A stretch of DNA of 59,002 bases. Source: Desulfobacteraceae bacterium (GTDB lineage Bacteria > Desulfobacterota > Desulfobacteria > Desulfobacterales > Desulfococcaceae). This document shows, in pieces, positions 8,501 to 16,453 of this stretch (within the stretch, counting starts at the first letter, position 1; each line of letters starts with the position of its first letter). The translations under genes and the position numbers were made by a program. The DNA lies in NCBI GenBank assembly GCA_011390755.1, contig JAABRU010000017.1, forward strand, positions 1 to 59,002, in the 5' to 3' direction. The notes below the pieces were generated by a model. That model saw only the letters and a list, made by a program, of their open reading frames with translations, was not told where the DNA came from and did not search any database.

Positions 8501-9424
8501 TTATTCTTCTTCCACCTTATCGGGCCGGTTGACGCTTGCCACCGGACAGGATGCCCGCAGTACCACCTGTTCCACCGTACTTCCCAGCAGAGCCTTTTCC
8601 GGATCAATCTCTTTGGCATGATGGGCCATGATAATCAGATCTCCGTTGACTCTGCGGGAATATTTTACGATTTCGATATACGGAATACCTTCCAGCACTT
8701 CCACCTCATAATTATCGAAATCCCCCATCTGGGATACATAGCGTTTTTCAATCTTCTCTTTGGCCTTCTGAATCTGCTCTTCCACTTCTTCCTGGCTGAA
8801 TGTTTTGCCGGATGCAATGGAACTCATATCCAGACAGTGGAAAAGATAGAGTTTGCAGCCGATGAAATTGGACACCCTGAAAGCAAATTTGAAAGCCGAA
8901 TCCGATGCTTTGGAAAAATCCGTTCCGAACACCACATTGGAAAAATACCAGAAACAGGTGGTGCAGGGACGGCTGACAATGAGTACCGGGCATTTGGCCC
9001 CACGGGCCACCCGCTGCATGGTACTGCCGATAACATTCCGGTAGCGGCTTGCCCCCACATCCTCCTCACGGGTATGCGCGCCCATGACAATGAGATCCGC
9101 ATCGTATTTCCGGGCCTCCCGCAGAATTTCTGTGTGCGGTACGCCTGCCAGGGTCTGAAAATCCAGACTTTTTACGTTTTCACTCTGTTTTTCATAAGTG
9201 TTTTTCATTTCTTCCAGCACCCAGTTGGTATAATCCTGGTCGTTGGCCATTTCCTCGCCGGTGCGCACATCTTTCACTGTGGTGCTGAATCCCCGTGAAG
9301 GCAGACCGAATACATGAAATACCTTCAGTTCCGCTTCATATTTTTTGGCCAGGTCAAAAGCCACATGGGCTGCATTGTCGCTGGCCGGGGAGGCCGTAGT
9401 TGCAAACAGTATTTTTTTAAACAT
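8501..9424 (-). CDS. Two-domain universal stress protein
   Basis: A 307-residue protein with two tandem UspA domains. Domain 1 (about 1-150) starts MFKKILFATTASPASDNAA and contains GAHTREEDVG...GSTMQRVARGAKCPVLIV. Domain 2 (about 160-300) starts VVFGTDFSKASDSA and contains LLGSTVEQVVLRASCPVASV. The GS[TS] nucleotide-binding segment is recognisable in both. It lies 3 bp downstream of the preceding gene and is therefore co-translated with it. A Usp gene also accompanies tmc in Desulfovibrio vulgaris. Confidence 0.92.
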   Translation of the reverse strand: MFKKILFATTASPASDNAAHVAFDLAKKYEAELKVFHVFGLPSRGFSTTVKDVRTGEEMANDQDYTNWVLEEMKNTYEKQSENVKSLDFQTLAGVPHTEILREARKYDADLIVMGAHTREEDVGASRYRNVIGSTMQRVARGAKCPVLIVSRPCTTCFWYFSNVVFGTDFSKASDSAFKFAFRVSNFIGCKLYLFHCLDMSSIASGKTFSQEEVEEQIQKAKEKIEKRYVSQMGDFDNYEVEVLEGIPYIEIVKYSRRVNGDLIIMAHHAKEIDPEKALLGSTVEQVVLRASCPVASVNRPDKVEEE

Positions 9425-9427
9425 GGT

Positions 9428-9961
9428 CTACCTCCTTATTCCGCAAAAGTTTGAACCATCCTGAAAACTCAGTTCCCAGGCAATGCCGTCGATGAGTTCA
9501 AAAAGGGTAAAAACAGTTTCAAATTCAAAAATATCCACTTTATCACCGAATACAATGTGTTTCAGTTTTCCCAGTCGCAGGGGAATATCCAGCAGATTTT
9601 CCAGCAGCAGGGATTTGATTTTATGCTCTTTTTCATCTTTAATCCCGCGAAGGACATGATAAATTTCCAGGCGGGGTTCGGAAGGAAAACCGATAAGTTC
9701 AACGGTTTTCGCAAATTCCAGATACGCAATATTTTCCCAGATGCATCCCAGCGCCGGGCATTCCCGGTACTGCTCCCGGATTACCGGGAAGAATTCATTG
9801 ATTTCGCCGATATACTGGTAATGATCCAGCATCCTGAAGTAGCTTCGCAGGGAAAAATCCGCTGCCAGTTCCACCTGCTGATTGAGATACTTCAAAGGAT
9901 TTGAATTCATCGGCTGTTCGCCTGTAATCTTTCCATCTGCATTCAATGTAATCCTGTTCAT
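9428..9961 (-). CDS. Conserved hypothetical, first gene of the tmc operon
   Basis: A 177-residue protein with no motif I recognise and no signal peptide or membrane segment. It is acidic and mostly helical in character (LKYLNQQVELAADFSLRSYFRML, EKEHKIKSLLLENLLDI). It sits first in the operon behind a sigma-54-like promoter, and its stop is 3 bp before the Usp start. A hypothetical gene occupies a similar place beside the Usp gene in the Desulfovibrio tmc locus; whether they are homologous would need an alignment. A second possible start lies at residue 18. Confidence 0.75.
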   Translation of the reverse strand: MNRITLNADGKITGEQPMNSNPLKYLNQQVELAADFSLRSYFRMLDHYQYIGEINEFFPVIREQYRECPALGCIWENIAYLEFAKTVELIGFPSEPRLEIYHVLRGIKDEKEHKIKSLLLENLLDIPLRLGKLKHIVFGDKVDIFEFETVFTLFELIDGIAWELSFQDGSNFCGIRR

Positions 9962-10016
9962 CTCAAATCCTTTTCCATCCCGTTTAAATGTTTTCTTGCT
10001 CCTGCCCTTACTATAC

Positions 10017-10032
10017 AGCAGGAAGCGTGCCA
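10017..10032 (-). promoter_or_regulatory. Sigma-54-like promoter of the tmc operon
   Basis: On the minus strand TGGCAC-GCTTC-CTGCT keeps the -24 GG and -12 GC with correct spacing and differs from the consensus only at the first T of TTGCW. The predicted start is near 10005, about 45 nt before the first gene. No enhancer-binding regulator gene is nearby. Confidence 0.5.
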
Positions 10033-10128
10033 GAAGATCGGTTCAGAAAGAAAAAAATTTATTTGTAATTATTCCGGTATAATAAAAATATAATGCAGAT
10101 AACCGGAGCCCGGAAAGCCATAAAAGGA

Positions 10129-10280
10129 ATGTTGCATAAAAATGCAACATATCAGAGCGCAATGAATATCATAAGAAGACGAAAATATATTTTTTATAAA
10201 TATTAAAAGATATATAGATTCAAAAAATGCTGCCGGGAACATATTGCAATGCCGATGCAACATATTGCAACATATTGCAA
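10129..10280. promoter_or_regulatory. Possible operator cluster upstream of tmc
   Basis: A perfect inverted repeat ATGTTGCAT-N4-ATGCAACAT lies at 10129-10150. Three copies of CATATTGCAA follow at 10240-10249, 10261-10270 and 10271-10280, the last two directly abutting. They lie 110-265 bp upstream of the sigma-54-like promoter, where enhancer-type sites are expected. The bound regulator is unknown. Confidence 0.45.
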
Positions 10281-10374
10281 CGAAAACGGAAAAAGATTTT
10301 CGGCCCCTTTCATCAGAAAAAGTTACTCCCTTGTTTTCACGAAGGGCTTGTGATAGAAGACCCGGATATATAAT

Positions 10375-10610
10375 CCGGGAACTGATTATTTTATATGAAA
10401 GTCCTGCACAACTCGTTACGGGGCTCTGCCCCGTAACGCATTTTTCCGGGGCTCCGCCCGTACACAGCATACTGCAGGGTGCGTTAGCGAAGCGTAACGC
10501 ACCGGAAGTTACAAATTCCGGTGCGTTAGGGCCGGCACCTAACGCACCCTGCTTTCATGTTTCGTTATGAGTCATAGCTCATGACCGTTTATATGAAAAT
10601 GTTGAATGCT
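10375..10610. repeat. Element F block 1
   Basis: The block holds palindromic GC-rich stems (CGTTACGGGGCTCTGCCCCGTAACG and GTGCGTTAGCGAAGCGTAACGCAC, described here by their ends) and finishes with the F motif: TTTCATGTTTCGTTATGAG, then a short palindrome TCATAGCTCATGA, then CCGTTTATATGAAA. The same arrangement recurs at 37365-37560. It has no coding potential. Confidence 0.7.
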
Positions 10611-10706
10611 TAATATTGAATGATTAATGTTGTATGATTAATGTTGTATGATTACAGCATGTAGCACTTCTTCATTTTTCATTTTGACTCGTTCCCAGGC
10701 TCTGCC

Positions 10707-10842
10707 TCAATGGCATTAGGTTAAGGCGAAGGAGTCCCGAACTGAAAGTTTGGGATACTGAAATGACTGGGGAAAATACGGCCAAAATTCCGTTTCACTC
10801 CATTTTGGCACTCCAGACAAATCCTTAACTTAACGGCATTGA
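10707..10842. repeat. Element E copy 1
   Basis: Terminal repeats TCAATGGCATTAGGTTAAGG and CCTTAACTTAACGGCATTGA enclose an inner palindrome related to element B (GAAGGAGTCCCGAACTGAAAG). The flanks AGGCTCTGCCT and AGACTCTGCCT form an 11-bp target duplication with one mismatch. Confidence 0.7.
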
Positions 10843-10903
10843 GACTCTGCCTGGAAACGCATGGGGTGAGGCTCTGCCTCACACACTGCCGGAGGCGGGA
10901 GCC

Positions 10904-11130
10904 TCAATGGCATTAAGTTAGGCCAAAAATTCCCCTCCCCCGGTGGGAGGGTGAAGATAACAATCTGTAATTATTTGCTGTTTTCACCCTCCCCTGCCCC
11001 TCCCTCAAGGGAGGGGAGTCCCAGAGTCTATCCGAAAACCTCCGAAACTGATTTTTAAACCCGGTAAAAACAAGGGGTCCGAACATCGGGAAACAGGTTT
11101 TCGGATAGACTCTTAACTTAATAGCATTGA
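10904..11130. repeat. Element E copy 2 with element A nested inside
   Basis: The ends are TCAATGGCATTAAGTTA and TAACTTAATAGCATTGA. The GC-rich core (CCCCTCCCCCGGTGGGAGGG, later CCCTCCCTCAAGGGAGGGG) is followed at 11023-11113 by a complete 91-bp A element. Clear target duplications are not visible for this E copy. Confidence 0.65.
11023..11113. repeat. Element A copy 1 (91 bp)
   Basis: Terminal inverted repeats AGAGTCTATCCGAAAACCT and AGGTTTTCGGATAGACTCT. Four other 91-bp copies are at 24817-24907, 49557-49647, 50128-50218 and 57199-57289. Confidence 0.85.
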
Positions 11131-11234
11131 CGCGGAGCGTGGAAACGGGAAAACTTTCATGCTTCGCTGTGAGTCATAACTCATGGCGGTTTATCAGATT
11201 ATCAAAAAAGAAAATAAAACAGAGAAATCAGTAT

Positions 11235-12458
11235 ATGCATTGTGAATCCGCTCTGACAAAAAGAATCCGTCGGCAGATCCGGGGAAGAGTTCTGGACTTT
11301 TTTGCCGCCACTGCGCCGGGCCTGGAAGAAATCTGCCTTGGGGAACTCCGGCTCCTTCCCCTGTCCGCAAAAGAAATGCGGATTGTCAAAGGAGGGGTGG
11401 AATTCCGCGGACGGCTCCATGACTGCTATCTGGCCAGTCTGCATCTGCGGACAGCCAACCGTATTCTCATGCGGCTGGGGGAATGCAGGACAGAGGGATT
11501 TGCGCATCTGGAAAAAAAGGTGAAGGCCCTGCCCTGGGAACTCTGGCTGCATCCGGGCTGCATTCCGGATTTCAGTATCCGCACTTCCCGCTGCCGTCTG
11601 TATCATACAGAGGCCATCCGGGAACGGGTGGAAAAAAGCATTCGGGAGCGTATGTCTGCAATGGAAAAAGATGCGGAAACCCCGTATGTTCCGGCAGATG
11701 GGATACATGGGGATAAAGGAATTTCCCAGCGGATTTTCATCCGGGGAATCCGTGATGTGTTTCATTTTTCCATAGACAGCAGCGGGGAACATCTGCATAA
11801 AAGAGGCATCAAAGCATTCCGTGCGGATGCACCGCTGCGGGAAACAAATGCAGCCGCGGTATTGCAGATTGCCGGATATGACAGCCGGGAGCCTTTGCTG
11901 GATCCCATGTGCGGCAGCGGCACATTTGCCATTGAAGCGGCAATGATGGCCCATCGCATTGCCCCGGGTCTGTTCCGGGATTTCGCATTTAGGGACTGGC
12001 CCTCTTTTCAGCCCGGACGCTGGCGGCATCTGCGGAGGGAAGCGCGGGAGCAGATAATTGCACCCGGAGCAATTCCGAACATCTTTGCATCGGATGCGGA
12101 TGAAAAAGCCTGCCGGGCTGCGGAGCAGAATACTGTCCGGAGTCCTGTTGCCGGGATGACAGATATTTCACATGCGGATTTTTTTTCTTTTTCCCCTGCG
12201 CAACGGACCGCTCAGACAGGGTTGGCGGTACTCAATCCCCCCTACGGCCTGCGTATGGGGACGGATGCCCAGAGTGCCCAACTGTATCCGGCCATCTGTC
12301 ATCATCTGGCAAAAGTATATAAAGGATGGAAAATTGCCCTGATTTGTCCGAATAAAAAGGAAGTGGAAAAATTTCCTTTTGACTGGAACAACCGCCCTTT
12401 TTTTCACGGAGGTTTGAAACTGACACTGATGTGCGGGAAAGTGCCCCGGTCTTTATAA
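11235..12458 (+). CDS. rlmL: THUMP-domain rRNA methyltransferase (RlmL-like)
   Basis: A 407-residue SAM-dependent RNA methyltransferase of the UPF0020/RlmL family, predicted to make N2-methylguanine in 23S rRNA. An N-terminal ferredoxin-like and THUMP region (about 15-150) precedes the Rossmann domain. The SAM motif DPMCGSGTFAIEAA and the catalytic NPPYGLRMG motif are clear. It corresponds to the N-terminal half of E. coli RlmKL; the RlmK half is absent, as in most bacteria. An open frame extends upstream to 11127, but that part is F-type repeat DNA, so the ATG at 11235 with AGAGAAA upstream is preferred. The ribosome binding site is weak. Confidence 0.85.
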   Translation: MHCESALTKRIRRQIRGRVLDFFAATAPGLEEICLGELRLLPLSAKEMRIVKGGVEFRGRLHDCYLASLHLRTANRILMRLGECRTEGFAHLEKKVKALPWELWLHPGCIPDFSIRTSRCRLYHTEAIRERVEKSIRERMSAMEKDAETPYVPADGIHGDKGISQRIFIRGIRDVFHFSIDSSGEHLHKRGIKAFRADAPLRETNAAAVLQIAGYDSREPLLDPMCGSGTFAIEAAMMAHRIAPGLFRDFAFRDWPSFQPGRWRHLRREAREQIIAPGAIPNIFASDADEKACRAAEQNTVRSPVAGMTDISHADFFSFSPAQRTAQTGLAVLNPPYGLRMGTDAQSAQLYPAICHHLAKVYKGWKIALICPNKKEVEKFPFDWNNRPFFHGGLKLTLMCGKVPRSL

Positions 12459-12634
12459 TGCCCCGGCTTTCTGTCTGCTGAATATTGATGATATCATACC
12501 TGCATTATTCATACGTTTTAGTTCATAGCAGAACCCAAATGATGCAGAAAGTCATCCGGCGGATTTCCCGGTTTCCGGTTTTCGTAAAGCCCGGAAAACC
12601 GGGAACCGGAAAATCCGCACTGTTTTGGTTTATA

Positions 12635-12789
12635 CTCAGTAGATCGAAAACTTCCTGAATTTCCCCCTCTCCCGGGCGGGAGAGGGGGAAAGGCTGATTT
12701 TCACCCTCCCCCCGCCCCTCCCTCAGGGAGGGGAGTCTGAAAGCGGAGGCACTGCCGGCCGGAAACAGAATCTTTTCGATCTGCTGATA
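12635..12789. repeat. Element J copy 1
   Basis: Ends CAGTAGATCGAAAA and TTTTCGATCTGCTG surround two GC-rich stems (CCCCCTCTCCCGGGCGGGAG and CCCTCCCTCAGGGAGGGG). It lies 11 bp beyond the aat stop codon and fills most of the gap between rlmL and aat. A second copy lies at 52845-52989. Confidence 0.7.
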
Positions 12790-12799
12790 CTCAAATCTT

Positions 12800-13483
12800 T
12801 CAGTCAAAATGCCATTTCCCCTGCAGGGTTGTTTTTTTCAGGGATTTTTCCAGCTGATCCAGAAATTTTTTCCGGGGGATTTCTCTGGCACCGAAGCGGT
12901 TGAGATGGTCCGTATGCACCTGACAGTCAATGAGATCGAATTTCCATTTTTCCAACTGCTGCACCAGTTTGACAAAAGCCACTTTGGAAGCATTGCTGAC
13001 CCGCATGAACATGGATTCGCCAAAAAAAGATCTTCCCAGGGAAACCCCGTACAGCCCGCCAGCCAGTCGATCTCCCTGCCAGGCCTCCACCGAATGGGCA
13101 AAACCGTATTGATGCAGACGGCAGTAGGCTTCAATCATTTCATCCACAATCCATGTGCCGTCCCCTTTTTCTGTGCGCACAGAAGCGCATTCGCAGATGA
13201 CCTGCACAAAGGCCGTATCCATTGTCAGCCGGAAGGGGTTTTTGCTGATGACTTTTTTCAGACTTCTGCTGATCCGCAGCTCGGAAGGATACAGTAGCAG
13301 TCGGGGATCGGGAGACCACCAGATAATGGGATCATCAGCGGAGTACCAGGGAAAAATTCCCATTTTATACGCCAGCAGCAGGCGCTGGGGACTCAGATCT
13401 CCTCCCACGGCCAGCAGTCCTTCTCCTTCCGCCAGATGTGGGGGAGGAAATCCAATTTTTTCAGAAAGTTGAAAAACGGTCAT
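12800..13483 (-). CDS. aat: Leucyl/phenylalanyl-tRNA--protein transferase
   Basis: A 227-residue enzyme that adds Leu or Phe from aminoacyl-tRNA to proteins with N-terminal Arg or Lys, creating N-degrons. Family motifs are clear: FPPPHLAEGEGLLAVGGDLSP, YKMGIFPWY, WWSPDPR, SVEAWQGDRLAGGLYGVSLG and FGESMF. It is of normal length. It is functionally tied to its neighbours: clpS, which delivers such N-degron substrates, and clpA follow on the same strand, so the window holds the whole recognition branch of the bacterial N-end rule. The proximity of aat to clpSA is informative, although a 345-bp repeat-filled gap separates them. Confidence 0.96.
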   Translation of the reverse strand: MTVFQLSEKIGFPPPHLAEGEGLLAVGGDLSPQRLLLAYKMGIFPWYSADDPIIWWSPDPRLLLYPSELRISRSLKKVISKNPFRLTMDTAFVQVICECASVRTEKGDGTWIVDEMIEAYCRLHQYGFAHSVEAWQGDRLAGGLYGVSLGRSFFGESMFMRVSNASKVAFVKLVQQLEKWKFDLIDCQVHTDHLNRFGAREIPRKKFLDQLEKSLKKTTLQGKWHFD

Positions 13484-13503
13484 ATTGTCAGTTGTCAGTT
13501 AAG

Positions 13504-13637
13504 CAATAGTTCGGTAAAAAATTTCGGTTTTAATAATTTCAAAAGGTTATAAATCCCTGTCTGAAAATTTGCACTTAATGATTTCAGAAGGTTACATTTT
13601 TACAGCCCGGAAATCAGAAAAAATTACCGAACTATTG
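13504..13637. repeat. Element G (inverted-repeat element)
   Basis: CAATAGTTCGGTAA at 13504-13517 and TTACCGAACTATTG at 13624-13637 form a perfect 14-bp inverted terminal repeat. The interior is AT-rich, with a repeated AAGGTTA. One copy only is seen in this window. It abuts element B copy 2, and both lie between runs of the CAGTTGT heptamer. Confidence 0.75.
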
Positions 13638-13780
13638 TTAAGGTGATTTCCGGAAAAAATGATACCGGAGGAGTGCCGAACTGAAAGTCCGGCAGTGTCC
13701 GGCGGATGACAGTCCCGCTCACAGACTTTCCGTCTGTGACTCCCTCAGACTCGGTACATTCATATTCGGAAATCGCCTAA
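13638..13780. repeat. Element B copy 2 (143 bp)
   Basis: TTAAGGTGATTTCC and GGAAATCGCCTAA ends with inner palindromes (CTGAAAGTCCGGCAG; CACAGACTTTCCGTCTGTG). It is followed by heptamer repeats of CAGTTGT to about 13810. Confidence 0.8.
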
Positions 13781-13828
13781 CAGTTGTCAGTTGTCAGTGA
13801 ACAGTTGTCATCTGCCGGTTGCCGGTTT

Positions 13829-16102
13829 TCACTGTTCATTGAATAAAAAGATCAGTTCATCTTCTTTGCGATCCACGACAACGCTTCCGCCCTTTTCCAG
13901 TTTGCCGAAAAGAATTTCATCGGCCAGTTTGTCTTTGATTTCGGTCTGGATAAGCCGTTTCAGAGGTCTTGCGCCGTAGCGCGCATCATATCCTTTTTCC
14001 GCCAGATAACGCCGTGCTGCCTCACTTATTTCCAGGTTTACTTTTTTCGGGGCCAGCTGCAGGTTCAGCTCGGAGATGAATTTTTCCACCACTTTTTCCA
14101 TGATTTCCACAGACAGGGCATTGAAGGTAATGATGCCGTCCAGACGGTTCCGGAATTCCGGGGTGAAAAATTTTTCAATGGCTTTTTCGCTTTTGCTTTT
14201 CACCTCTTTTCTGGGATCACCGAAACCAATGCTCTGGGTGCTCATTTCACGGGCTCCGGCATTGGAGGTCATGATGACAATCACATTCCGGAAATCGGCT
14301 TTTTTGCCGTTGTTATCCGTAAGGGTGGCATAATCCAGCACCTGGAGCAGGATATTGAAAAGATCCGGATGGGCCTTTTCAATTTCATCCAGCAGCAGCA
14401 CAGAGTGGGGATGCTTGCGGACACCGTCCGTGAGCAGCCCGCCCTGATCAAATCCGATATATCCGGGAGGCGCGCCGATGAGCCGTGCCACCGCATGTTT
14501 TTCCATATATTCGCTCATGTCAAAACGCAGAAAATGAATCCCCAGGTTAAAGGAAATCTGCCGTGCCACTTCGGTTTTTCCCACCCCTGTCGGCCCGGTG
14601 AACAGAAAGGACCCCACGGGCTGTTCCGGCAGACCCAGACCCGCGCGGGAGCGTTTGATGGAAGTCACCAGGGAAGCAATGGCATCATCCTGTCCGAAAA
14701 CCACCTTTCTCAGCCTGTCGCCCAGAGTTTCCAGCCGCGTTCTGTCCGAAGCCGAAACACTCTGGGTCGGGATTTTGGCCATTTTTGCCACTGTTTTTTC
14801 TATATCCGCGGGATGAACCTTTTTACGGAACCCGCCGCCGGTCAGACGCAGGAAGGCACCGGTTTCATCAATCACATCTATGGCCTTATCCGGCAGATAC
14901 CGGTCATTAAGATACTTGGCGGAAAGCTCTGACGCGGATTTCAGGGAAGGATCCGTATAGACAATATCATGATGATCTTCATAATAGGATTTGATACCTT
15001 TGAGGATTTTATATGTTTCTTCTATTGTGGGTTCGGAAATTTCTATTTTTTCAAACCGCCGGGACAGGGCCCTGTCTTTTTCCAGATGATTCTGGTATTC
15101 TTCATATGTAGTGGAGCCGATGCAGCGCATTTCCCCGCTGGCCAGAAAGGGTTTCATGATATTGGAGGCATCCATGGAACCGCTGCTGGTGGCGCCTGCG
15201 CCGACAATGGTATGGATTTCATCAATAAAAAGAACGGCATCTTTTATTTTTTTCAAAGCTGTAATCACACCTTTGAGACGTTTTTCAAAATCTCCCCTGA
15301 ATTTGGTTCCGGCCAGCAGGGCCCCCAGATCCAGAGAAAAAATACGCACATTTTTCAGCAGGTCCGGCACTTCCCCGGACTGAATTTTGAGGGCCAGACC
15401 TTCGGCCATTGCGGTTTTTCCCACGCCCGGATCGCCCACAAATACGGGATTGTTTTTTCTGCGTCGGCAAAGGACCTGAACGGTGCGTTCCAGTTCCGGT
15501 TCCCGCCCGATGAGCGGATCAATTTTTCCTTCTGCGGCTTTCTGCACCAGATCTGTGGTAAAGACCTTGAGGGGATCCGCTTTGTTATTTGCATTGTCCC
15601 CATCTTCCCCGTTTTTATCTGTTTTTCCGCCCGGTTCTTCCGCTTCCGTGGTATAAGATTCTTTGTCAGGCATTTCATGGGATATATAATTGAGAATATC
15701 CAGACGGGTCAGCCCTTCCTGAGACATATAATAGACCGCGTGGGATTCTTTTTCCAGAAACATGGAAGCCAGAATATCCCCGACCTCCACCTCGTTTTTT
15801 TCAGAAGAACGCGCATGATTCACGGCCCGCTGAATCACCCGCTGAAAACCGGCCGTCTGCTGAAATACATATTCCCTGCCTTCGGGGATGCTTTGCAGTC
15901 GTTCCTCAAAAAAGCGCAGCAGACGGTTTTTCAGATTGGCGATATTTCCCCCGCAGTTTTCAATAATTTCAACACCGCTTCCGTCATGCAGCACTGCATA
16001 CAGAATATGCTCGATACAGACATGATCATGCCGCCGTCTTTTGGCTTCTCTGACGGCAAACCCCAGTGTTGCGCTCACTTCTTTGCTGATTATATTGCTC
16101 AT
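13829..16102 (-). CDS. clpA: ATP-dependent Clp protease ATP-binding subunit ClpA
   Basis: A 757-residue Hsp100 unfoldase starting [17 protein letters not shown]. The N-domain (about 1-145) binds ClpS. Two AAA modules follow, with Walker A GDPGVGKT and Walker [10 protein letters not shown] in the first, and GPTGVGKT and [11 protein letters not shown] in the second. The ClpP-binding IGF-type loop is seen as IGFGDP. An ATG 18 bp upstream is possible, but the start at 16102 overlaps the clpS stop as ATGA and has GGAGGAAG before it, so it is preferred. It is translationally coupled to clpS. clpP is not in the window. Confidence 0.96.
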   Translation of the reverse strand: MSNIISKEVSATLGFAVREAKRRRHDHVCIEHILYAVLHDGSGVEIIENCGGNIANLKNRLLRFFEERLQSIPEGREYVFQQTAGFQRVIQRAVNHARSSEKNEVEVGDILASMFLEKESHAVYYMSQEGLTRLDILNYISHEMPDKESYTTEAEEPGGKTDKNGEDGDNANNKADPLKVFTTDLVQKAAEGKIDPLIGREPELERTVQVLCRRRKNNPVFVGDPGVGKTAMAEGLALKIQSGEVPDLLKNVRIFSLDLGALLAGTKFRGDFEKRLKGVITALKKIKDAVLFIDEIHTIVGAGATSSGSMDASNIMKPFLASGEMRCIGSTTYEEYQNHLEKDRALSRRFEKIEISEPTIEETYKILKGIKSYYEDHHDIVYTDPSLKSASELSAKYLNDRYLPDKAIDVIDETGAFLRLTGGGFRKKVHPADIEKTVAKMAKIPTQSVSASDRTRLETLGDRLRKVVFGQDDAIASLVTSIKRSRAGLGLPEQPVGSFLFTGPTGVGKTEVARQISFNLGIHFLRFDMSEYMEKHAVARLIGAPPGYIGFDQGGLLTDGVRKHPHSVLLLDEIEKAHPDLFNILLQVLDYATLTDNNGKKADFRNVIVIMTSNAGAREMSTQSIGFGDPRKEVKSKSEKAIEKFFTPEFRNRLDGIITFNALSVEIMEKVVEKFISELNLQLAPKKVNLEISEAARRYLAEKGYDARYGARPLKRLIQTEIKDKLADEILFGKLEKGGSVVVDRKEDELIFLFNEQ

Positions 16103-16419
16103 TCTTCCTCCATGGTGCATTTCAGGGGAAAACCGTTTTCCCGGGCCAGTTTGCTGACGGTATCCACTTTGGTTTCTGCCACTTCATAGGTATAAACCCC
16201 GCAGATGCCGATGCCTTTTTTGTGCACACTGAGCATAATTCCCGTGGCTTCCTCCGAGGATTTGTTAAATACAAACATCAGAATTTCCACAACAAATTCC
16301 ATTGTGGTATAATCATCATTGTGAAGCAGCACCTTATACATGGACGGTTCCTGAATATCTTCCTCTGTACCGGTCTCCGCGATTTCCTGTACATCGCTGT
16401 CGCTGTTTTGTGGACTCAT
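16099..16419 (-). CDS. clpS: ClpS adaptor protein
   Basis: A 106-residue adaptor that hands N-degron substrates to ClpA. The substrate-pocket motif HNDD is at 33-36, M40 is the gate residue, and the ClpA-binding [18 protein letters not shown] strand follows. The unstructured acidic N-terminal arm (1-25) is typical. The frame extends to 16509, but that start would lie inside secA. The ATG at 16419 has GAGGGA upstream and avoids the overlap. The tail ends in acidic residues and overlaps the clpA start by 4 bp. Confidence 0.94.
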   Translation of the reverse strand: MSPQNSDSDVQEIAETGTEEDIQEPSMYKVLLHNDDYTTMEFVVEILMFVFNKSSEEATGIMLSVHKKGIGICGVYTYEVAETKVDTVSKLARENGFPLKCTMEEE

Positions 16420-16453
16420 ATCTTCTTCCCTCAGTTTTGCAGATTTTCCGTAA

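Noticed and set aside
10375-10610. CRISPR-like repetition
   Set aside because: The repeats are inverted GC stems of varied spacing, with no regular direct repeat and spacer pattern. No cas genes are present.
12523-12807. 94-codon minus-strand frame downstream of aat
   Set aside because: It lies almost wholly in element J and the inverted GC-rich stems; the protein (LREGRGEGENQPFPLSRPGE) is typical of translated repeats.
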